Assembly (NCBI GenBank): GCA_026027325.1
Contig: JAMSLZ010000008.1
Location: 62,001-126,000 of the forward strand
Length of the DNA: 64,000 bases
From: Actinomucor elegans
Taxonomy: Eukaryota; Mucoromycota; Mucoromycetes; Mucorales; Mucoraceae
Direction: 5' to 3'
Numbering within the stretch: position 1 is the first letter of the stretch; the number at the start of each line of letters is the position of its first letter. Shown in pieces: positions 52,455 through 61,026 of the stretch. The translations under genes and the position numbers were made by a program. The notes beneath the pieces were generated by a model that made no database searches, had not been told where the DNA came from, and saw only the letters and a list, made by a program, of their open reading frames with translations.

Positions 52455-53163
52455 CTGCTCGAGCTTTTGTTTCATGAATAGTGCAATTGTCGATAATAAA
52501 GATCTGTAGTAATAAATCTTTATCATCCACAATCTTCATCGATTTGGTCATATACTCGGTAAATATATACTCATTGGCACCTCAAGGGAGGGTGTTGCAG
52601 TTGGTAAACTGTACATTATTGTTTGAAATGGAAGAAATTACATTGCTTGGAATATCGACAAGTGTTCTAGTTCCAGTTGGAGAATAGCTCTCCCCTCATA
52701 TTAACCACATGTTGGAAATCGTCTCATCAACAAAAATACAATGGCAGCTATAGGTTATTTCTTCCTTTAGTAGCCGTAAAGTGTAGTCTCTACGTTTTTG
52801 TAGCCTATCTTCAAAGTTTCGATACTCTGGATAACGTAGAGTTCTCTTCAACGAGGAATGTCGAAAAAGTGGCAATGACTTGTAATATGATTGTATTTTG
52901 CTCACCTAGTAAATCTCACAAGAAGTTCATGTGTATTTCGGAGAGCTCGTTTCTTTTGCTACCACCCCAACAGCCAACAGTAACATGTCCTGTAGTATAG
53001 TACCTTTTCAAGATACCACCAGCTGTACTTGTTGACATCTTTGCTATCTGCGCAATTTCACTATACGTTACTCCAATTTTTGACATGCACAAATCGATGG
53101 CTTTTGTCCCTTAGAATCATTCATTTTGCCATATAAACTACGTTTCTTAGTTGTGTCAGGCAT
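52455..53163 (-). pseudogene. Tc1/mariner-type transposase, decayed
   Basis: Read on the minus strand, fragments of one transposase appear in order but in shifting frames with stops. First come a start-like MPDTTKKRSLYG segment and a helix-turn-helix piece (VTYSEIAQIAKMSTSTAGGI). Then follow RYPEYRNFEDRLQKRRDY, the first catalytic Asp region (CIFVDETISNMW) and the second (IFIIDNCTIHETKA). The third acidic region and the C-terminus are not visible, so the copy is truncated as well as frameshifted. The family call rests on the spacing and form of the two Asp motifs (DDE superfamily, IS630-Tc1-mariner). I could not find terminal inverted repeats or a TA duplication with confidence. Confidence 0.75.
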
Positions 53164-54538
53164 TTTAACATAAAGGAATGTATAGTTGTGTGTCATATAG
53201 TACTCATTTCAAACATAATAAACTTGTTACACGCATGAAAGTGACTGGTATCTGGGTTTATAAACAGTGTCCAAATCATCATACACATCATTTAAACGCA
53301 AGATAGAGCCTTTAATAAACGCAACATTTAATAAGACTGTATAGCCTACTTACATAATCTTCAGAACCTTCCATTCGCAATTACCAACTGTCCCCAAGAA
53401 ATAATACACATCCGCAAACTATCTAATCATAAACAGTAAAACACACGGACAAAAATATATGAATGGCAGTTGTAAAGGTTTATGTATAAATTGAACGTGC
53501 AGGTGTACTATAAAGAGAAGGTATACTTTATTTCAAGGACATAATATTTGATTTTTCTGTTTATTGAAGACTACTCTGGATTAATAAGAAATAACATGTA
53601 CACGAGGCCTACACATTTCTCTACGTAAATGTGCGAGTTGAGCAATGGTATCAAATTTGAGCAATAGCATCCTGATATCCTCTCGATTCATTAGAACTTC
53701 AATCTTAGCAATATTTATAAACGTAAAAGTGGATTAGTTGTTTAAATGCATGCGCAAAGTAGATTCCTGTCCCCAGTAAAGTGCGCTTATTTGGGCTGGA
53801 TCATTTTGCTGCATATTCCTCGGTTTTATACTTGATTAAAGCCAATCAATCATTTATAATATAGCGCTGTGCATGCTTGCAGCTTGTTTACAGTAGTGAT
53901 ATTTTAATCTTCACAAAAACGAACCCCAATGAAGGCAAGTTGATGAATGATCATTAATATCAACTAAAGAATGGCATTCTGTTGTGGTTGTGAACCACAA
54001 AAGTCGAAAACTACTTTTTTTTTTTTTTTTTTTTTTGGTTTACCTACTTTTGATTTATTTTAGTACTTGTCACACGTTTTGATAAATGATGTATGCTATG
54101 AGATGAAATACTGTATCGCTGATCAAAACCTGGGAAGGCCAGTGATAGGGTGGCCAATGTAGCTTCAAAGAAAACTTAAAGCTGATTCTACAATTAAATA
54201 AATCATGTATATCTTAGATGGTGCAGTTACAGTAACATATACATACACTCTTAATCATCGAGATAAATAGGTACCTAATCAAGAGCTGATACATGCCACA
54301 CAAAGGAAAATGCAATGAGAACATGCCTGCCATAGCTTCTCAAGAAACCAAGATAAGCAGAGCTTGAGTAATAGGAAAAATATAATAAACGTGTTTCTAG
54401 ATCTGCTACATCCGTTGACAGGTAACAGGCACAAGATCTGTCGTATGGTTAATTGATCTGAGCAGATTTGACAACAAGCAGATTCAAGTATGTCTCTAAC
54501 AAATTGATGCATCTTTGTGTTTTGGTATTGACCTTGTC

Positions 54539-54751
54539 TTAGATAGTATCATGCCGGGTATGTTTGGCTTTTAAATTGAGCTTAGCTTTCGAGAACAAAC
54601 GCTCTAAAGCTACTGTTACCTTTGATAAAGGAAAATATTTGATTGACATCGCTAAAAACATTGCTTTTTTATATATTTGAATGATAATGCCATGTATTTT
54701 CAAAGTGTATTGATACATTGAACTGATTGGAGTGCATGCAACACTTGCCAA
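54539..54751 (-). pseudogene. hAT transposase C-terminal fragment
   Basis: A 70-codon minus-strand frame carries a segment AMSIKYFPLSKVTVALERLF followed by SKAKLNLKAKHTRHDTI. This matches the hAT dimerisation signature (hydrophobic-P-x-S-x(3-4)-S-E-R-x-F-S) with Glu-Arg-Leu-Phe-Ser kept but the usual Ser before Glu changed. The rest of the transposase is absent or unrecognisable, so it is a relic. Confidence 0.5.
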
Positions 54752-55064
54752 TGGTTGAGCATGTGAACCGTCAGCAGGAGTACATAACTATAGGATAAAC
54801 GGAATCATTTAGATAGTTTTTCGTTCTAGGTTAGTGTACAAACACTTGCTGAGAGTTAAGATGATAACTTGAGTATTTGATATTCACTAGAATGCAAAAA
54901 AAAAAAAATAAAGTTTTGTATAATATCCTATATGGTTCACTTGGGTTAATTAAAAACCATGTCTTCCAAAACGCGAACCGCACGCACCAGAAAATATTGA
55001 AAAAAAAAAAAAATCTAGAGAGATTTTTTTTAACAAAAATGATCCTGTCATTTACAATGTCTGT

Positions 55065-55127
55065 GGATCTCTCGACTGATCGCAATCTAATGTCGCATCT
55101 GATTAACTGTCCTGTTCAGAATGAGCT
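55065..55127 (+). repeat. Dispersed repeat, copy 9
   Basis: GATCTCTCGACTGATCG, then CTAATGTCGCATCTGATTA, then TGTTCAGAATGAG. Same strand as copy 10, about 178 bp before it. Confidence 0.68.
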
Positions 55128-55243
55128 ACCACAACTGAAAAAAAACCTCTGCATAACTGAATTGTGCAATACGTCTACCATATTCATATAGACAGTTAGC
55201 AGTAAATCACATTCATTTCATACAAGCGGATCAATAAATTTAT

Positions 55244-55312
55244 TGATCGCTCAATTGATCTTGGTCAAATGTCACATGTAGAGTATTCCATATTCAAAAT
55301 GGACAGCTGCTG
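55244..55312 (+). repeat. Dispersed repeat, copy 10
   Basis: GATCGCTCAATTGATCTTGG, then TCAAATGTCACATGTAG, ATATTCAAAATGGA and CAGCTGCTG. Same strand as copy 9. Confidence 0.65.
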
Positions 55313-56013
55313 TAAATATAGTTCTAATAACGTGTTATGCAATAAAAGTTCCTATTCACATTTGTTCAATTTCAGCTAAAGAAGTACAACTCCATTTTAA
55401 CTTTTGTTAACTAATATAAATGAAAGAGTTCTCGATCTTTTATTTTTGATTTGGTGATACGGGTATAATGAAAAAGGGGGCGTACTGATAAAATGTCAAA
55501 AAAGTTAGCTCATCTGAATTCGGAACGCGGTGATGGAATTGAGGTTCCAAGTGGGCTAATTAATTTCCTATTCTACCGTCGCTGCTATCCCAATACGTTC
55601 TTTTTTTTCAGTGGGCTTGTAGTTTTTTTTCAAAAATGAAAAAAAGAAGGAGGTTTATACTGGAAAAGGATGACACTTGTTGCTACTGCTGATCTCTTAT
55701 GTGCAAGTGTGTGTATGTTTTTTTTTGCGAACACAAGGTATAAACAAGATCAAGTGAGTACATACTGTGTGGACTTGTAATTGGTTGAAATGCCTTTCCC
55801 GTAACTTGATTTTGTAACTTGTTTCTCGTGTGTCTCCCCCCATAGGATTTGGGCTGTGCAACACCCCCAGGAACCTAATAAGACGCGAAGATAATTGAAC
55901 TGCTCCCTTTCTTTTTTCTTTCCATTTATTCCTCTTTGAAATATCCAGGTACTAAGGATAACGTCTATGTGAACTATGGAAACTTATCTATAAGCGTCTT
56001 TTTAAAGCAGACT

Positions 56014-57526
56014 ATGCAACTGTATTATCAAGATACCATGACAAATTTCATGACATCCTTTAGTTATCAAGATCCTACCGAAGACTTTTTGTCGGCTTCT
56101 ACCATGTACGAATATCCGGATCCACTCGATATTTCAGACAGAGTAGACAGCCAACTACAGTTAAATGATAGTTTGGTAAAGTAGGCTTTCATTTGTTTAT
56201 TTCGTTCGTTTTGTCAAAAGAAAGCACGACTGAAACGAGATAAACAACTAAAATGCTTGTTTGTTTATTTGATTCTCATATCTAACTTTTTTGGTTACCA
56301 GCAGTATTCGTACCACTTTGCCATATCGCCTATTATGACGGACCAAACATTGGAACAAGAGAAAGAACTGCAAAAGAATCTGGTGAAAGACGTGTTCTTT
56401 TCGCCATCCATCCAGGAGACTGCTTCCGTACTTTCGTCTTCTTGTTCTTCTTCTCAGAGCGGCGGGGATGACAATTACAGCCTGATGTCGGACTCTTATC
56501 AGGACGATGATATGCTTGCATCTGTGATTGATAGCGCGGAAAGCTCATTCTCGTGCACACATCAGCCCTGCGATGAGACAGAACAATTTGTATTTCCTTA
56601 CAGTCTTGATTTATATCCTTCCGTTGTAAAAGTCCTTGGAGATCGTCGGAAATCCAATTCAATCATCACCACCACCACTACCACCACCACTACCACCAAT
56701 CACCATCGCCTGAAGAAAACTGTCAAAAAGCCTATCCTATCCAACAAGACAAAAAAGCCCAGAAAAAAGACCATCTTGCAAAAGAAAGCGGCGGATGCCT
56801 TCCCAAGGTAAAAACAGAAGCAATTAGTGTGCACGTTGTACCATATTATTTTGTGTAAATGCTGATGCTTTTTCAAATTCCATACTAGTTCTTGGGAACA
56901 CAAAGCTCCAGACAATAATTCAATGGCAACTTTGGATTCAATGCGTATTCCCAACAAGCCTAGATCAACGTGCTCACCGACCATCTATCAAAACTTCTCA
57001 AATTTATCCATTGATTGGTGTCGCTATTGTGGCACTACGGAAGGCGTCAATTGGCGCCCTGGGCCTTGGGGTAAAAGAACCCTTTGCAAGTAAAGTATAT
57101 TGATCAGCATTCTTTACGCATGTTTCTAATCGTTCGTCTAGTAAACATGGATGTGACTATAAAGGCTATGGGTTCGCATGTAAACTTCCTCGATTAGATT
57201 TGACTGATTTTACGCGTGAATCAATCGACAAGAGAACACGACCTGTGCTTCAATCTTACTGTTCTCAATGTCACCAGCAAGAATCCTGGGAGGATAACAC
57301 ACTTGTCTTGTGTGATGGATGTCCTAAGGCATTCCACCAACACTGTCATCACAACTCAGAGCTCTCAAACGCGTTTGTAGAAAGCGATCAACCTTGGTAC
57401 TGCAGTCCAGATTGCCACGAGAATTTAAAGAAAAGACGTGTTGTTGTCGAGCTGCCACGTAAACGGTTACCTTTGATGCGTACACCAAAAAATGCATTGG
57501 CAGAAGCTGCAGCAAAGGCGTCGTAA
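56014..57526 (+). CDS. GATA-like and PHD-finger nuclear protein
   Basis: Four exons (56014-56175, 56302-56807, 56889-57089, 57142-57526) give 417 residues from the first in-frame ATG. The frame stays open about 80 bases upstream, so an earlier exon is possible. The N-terminal half is acidic and Ser-rich with a Thr run (about ten), then a basic KKTVKKP/KTKKPRKKT patch like a nuclear signal. A GATA-like finger sits near residues 266-300: WCRYCGTTEGVNWRPGPWG then LCNKHGCDYKGYG. Its fourth zinc ligand is His instead of Cys (CNKH where GATA factors have CNAC). A canonical C4HC3 PHD finger follows at about 330-385 (CSQC, LCDGCPKAFHQHC, WYCSPDC). Probably a chromatin-associated regulator; PHD fingers often read histone H3 tails. 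Target and orthologue are not known to me. Confidence 0.82.
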
Positions 57527-57989
57527 TAGCTTGAATAGACTGTAATCTATTAGCATGTATACACTGTACATACACATTTTTTTTTATACCCTTCCATAGT
57601 CTATGCCCCTCTCCCTCCCCCCACGTTGCTTCATCTTTAAGATCACAGGTGATACATTGGTTATATAGACTATCAACTTAATTTTCGCACTAGTTGATGC
57701 GCATTGCAATTTTGTACAACTTTATTAATACATGGTGTACCTTTGACGTAAATTTTATTATGTACATACATAGAACTGACAGGCGCCTAAAGCCAGGTGA
57801 TCCAAGAAGATCCGAATTTCTAATATCCGCTACCAATAAAATCCTACTCATCAACAGCGCATTATGAATATTATCAAAAAAAAACAAAACTACGCGTCTA
57901 TCCATTCCATCTATTCGCTTTAAGCAAGCGTCCAAGCAGATCCTTTCTCAGTGCTCTTGTTATATCACCTGTTATAAAAGTTTATTGCA
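57527..57989. other. Short intergenic region
   Basis: About 460 bases between two plus-strand genes: the 3' end of the GATA/PHD gene (T9 and a CCCCTCTCCCTCCCCCC-like pyrimidine tract near 57600) and the APC4 promoter. No gene seen. Confidence 0.55.
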
Positions 57990-60812
57990 ATGAACAAAGA
58001 ATACAATCCGGCATTTCCACTATTTCATGAGAAATTACTAGCTGATCAAGTTAAACTTATCTCTTGGTGCCCTACAGCCGATCTAGTTTTACTCGTTTCA
58101 CCCTCCAACACTGTTTCGCTTTACCGCGGTGGTATTACCAAGATCTGGTCATTTAATCATGAAGCTGATTCTGTCATCAAAAACATCGCTTGGAAACCTA
58201 ATGGTAATAATAAGGACCGAGATCGCCCTTATTTTTTTATCCAAAAAAAAAAAACTCATATTTAATTTTGGCAGGAAATGAATTTGTCTTGGGCTGCGAG
58301 AATGGCATGGTATATAAAGTAGATGTCGCGTATCATACACCAAGAATATCGCGTTGCTGGGCCTCTTCCACGCCTACACCGATTACATCTCTCGTTTGGA
58401 TCAATTACGAGTTTAAAAAGAAGCAGATGCATATTGTAAGTTCCCCTTGAGCGCATCAAAACAAAAATTAGAATCAAATTCCTTATATAGGAAGGCTTTG
58501 ATCCAAAAGCTTTTGATTTGGAATCAGCCCTGCCCACTTTGAGTGAAGAGCCACCAGAAGAGCCAGTGTAAATATATACATATATAATTATTGCTTTAGA
58601 GTGAATTACCAATGAATTGAATATGATATAGGTCCCGTATGCCATCGCACCGACGTCAAAAGCGATCACTTCCCAGCAAGCCATTAGATAGTAAAACAGA
58701 CATACAAACCTTGATATTCATTGGCAATGCAAAAGGCCAACTGCATATAATGTAAGTTAAAGTAAGTGCTCTTGTAGAGGCATGAATGAACTGATGATCC
58801 ACCTTCCCTAGTTTAAACGGAATATATCCAGTGGGATTTGTAGAGATTAATAACAATGACAAGGATTTATGTATCAAGGATATCTCGGTCGCAAACAATG
58901 TATCTTGTCTCAAGATACTAACAAAAGCAGCACAGACACCTAATGCTGATTTCGTATACTATACACTGGACACTCAGTTCCTGGAAGATAGAAAAAAAGA
59001 AATTTTTAGCATATCAGAGATACAGACGCAACTAAAGTATTTGCTACAGTACACTCATTTCGTGATGGACGTTTTAAAGAGACACCATGATTCGTATGCC
59101 AAACTAAACAGTAATGTAGCAAGAGAGGCATCCAATTATATCCTGAATCATTATGGTAATGTATTCTTGCAATTAAAAAAAATCGTGTTTTTAATAGTAG
59201 TATTAGAGGACGCCATTGCCATGCCCGATGTAGAATTAATTGGAACATTGGCCATTGGTAGTGTCACTGAAACTTTACAAGAGTTCTTTGTAGATTATTT
59301 AACATCTCAGGTAATAATAATAATAATAATAATGATAATAATAAAAACGAAACGATGTATTGATTCTTTATAGTATATCAAAGAATGGGAAACAAACGCA
59401 AAACACGGATATGAAAATTCACTAAGGATTGTATGCGAGTACATCCTGCCCGCTTGCGACCGAATTCAACTTGAATTAAGCAAATTGATGGGCTACAGCT
59501 TATGGTAAGTCTGGTTTTTACAAGTCCATATCACAAAACTTAAATTTGTCCATTTTTTTTTACTTGTCACAGGAAGGAAAGATATAGTGATTTTCTCGAG
59601 ACGGAATCAGTCCAAAGATGTATTGAATGGGCCAAAGTATTCATATCTGAAGTTTTTCAGTTTAGAAAAGCACTATCATCTTCGATCAAGTCTTTCAAAG
59701 CCTTTATTGCTTGGATCACTATTGTGTCGCAAAAGGTATCTGATACCGATTCAATTGAATTTGAAAACCAGTCCAGTCTGTGCGAAGACCCCGAGCTTGT
59801 CTCAAAGTTCCTGGATACTGACTTTATGAAAGATAGCTTGGCAGATTACTTTGTCTCACCCACCGATACGAATGGTACACACACATATATGGGCTTTGAT
59901 TATCCCTTATTCACAAAATATATCCGTAGTGCCTGAGAAAAACCTTGTTCAGCTATTAGCAAACCTAACCTCTTGCTGTGATGACATGCTAGAAAAGCCT
60001 TCCAAAATCGTATCGACCAAGGTCAAAGTGACTTCTGTATACCCTTTCCAATTAGACGATGCTACTGGAGGCGCTGCATATGGAGACAGAGTGATATCTT
60101 TAACAACGGTAAGCATACGCCTTGCATGAGTGGTGAAATAGATCATTAATATTTCCCAAAAGGCAGGCAGGGGACCTGATCAGCTTATTTTATACGCGCT
60201 TTTGCAATCTAAACCTGGGCCAAAACGTAAAGTAAGTTTTGACATACGTTTCACATAGACTAAGCGTCTCAGTATAGTAATTATTTTAAAAACGGATTTT
60301 GGTGATTCCATTATGCAATACAGCTCTATAGAGTTGAGTGGTATTATTACAGATTTTGCGTTCTTTGATAGCAAAGAATTGGGCCTATTAACTCAGAAGG
60401 ATGATGGTATTGAGAAGAAGAAGAAAAAAAAATAATCACAAATATATGCTTTGATGACTAAAAAAAAAAAAATGATAGAAAATACCATTTTGCAAGCCTT
60501 ATTATTACAAGACTTGGATTTCCAAAAATTGAAAAGTCCTCTGTCAAAATCATCAGTGATAAAGGTTAGTATTACTTTGATTCTGAATGCTTAACGAAGC
60601 TGTACTCATCTATGTCTCATTGATAGCCATCAAGAACACTAGAGCTACAAAGAATGATTCATGTGAAACTGGGCTGCAATGGGCTACCAAAAAGACGTAT
60701 TATGTGTACGGTGGCATCCAATGGCTTGCTTAAAGTGTTTTCTATGGATGAAGAGGAACCAGAAGAAGAAGAAGAAGACAGCGACCTAGAAGATAATAGC
60801 ATGGAAGGGTAA
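57990..60812 (+). CDS. APC4: Anaphase-promoting complex subunit 4
   Basis: Twelve exons (57990-58203, 58275-58435, 58491-58567, 58632-58751, 58812-59310, 59374-59504, 59573-59874, 59930-60108, 60163-60231, 60265-60406, 60479-60564, 60627-60812) give 721 residues. The N-terminus has the Apc4 WD40-like start (LFHEKLLADQVKLISWCPTA, then IAWKPNGNEFVLGCENGMVY). A helical middle domain follows (MGYSLWKERYSDF, CIEWAKVFISEVFQFRKAL). The C-terminal beta region has ITDFAFFDSKELGLLTQ and RIMCTVASNGLLKVFSM, and an acidic end follows. Apc4 is a scaffold of the APC/C ubiquitin ligase that drives anaphase and mitotic exit. Two splice details are uncertain: a 42-nt in-frame stretch at about 59157-59198 could be an intron, and the intron at 60232 must be only 27 or 33 nt to keep the frame. 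Confidence 0.85.
59310..59345 (+). repeat. AAT trinucleotide repeat in APC4 intron
   Basis: GTAATAATAATAATAATAAT-like run right at the 5' end of intron 5; the first unit forms the donor site itself. Confidence 0.7.
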
Positions 60813-61026
60813 CTTTTTTTTTTCTTCAACAACTAAATCACAAAAATAATAAACTGTTTATAATGATTCAAAAATTGGGTTATAGATGATAAATAATACT
60901 AGTAGTAGGGTAAATAAAGAGTAAATAATAGAGGTGGTGATATAACAAGTTCAATAAATTACAGGGGAGGGGGGGATACATATAACAATATAAAATAACA
61001 AGAGGTTACAAGTAGTGGCTTTTTTT
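60813..61026. other. Convergent 3' ends of APC4 and kinesin
   Basis: About 210 bases between two stop codons on opposite strands. Contains short T/A runs and a GGGGAGGGGGGG tract near 60964. The 3' UTRs probably overlap. Confidence 0.6.

Larger units (their letters stand above)
50871..56013. other. Gene-poor region with transposon relics
   Basis: About 5 kb without an intact gene. It holds a Tc1/mariner-type transposase relic (52455-53163, minus), an hAT-type relic (54539-54751, minus), repeat copies 9 and 10 (55065, 55244) and a T22 run (54015-54036). A possible 42-codon two-exon frame starts at 51224 but has no family support. The rest is AT-rich with no clear features. Confidence 0.65.

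Noticed and set aside
55936..56013. Upstream extension of the GATA/PHD protein from a TTG at 55936
   Set aside because: TTG is not a usual start in fungal nuclear genes. The first ATG in the frame is at 56014; an upstream exon remains possible.
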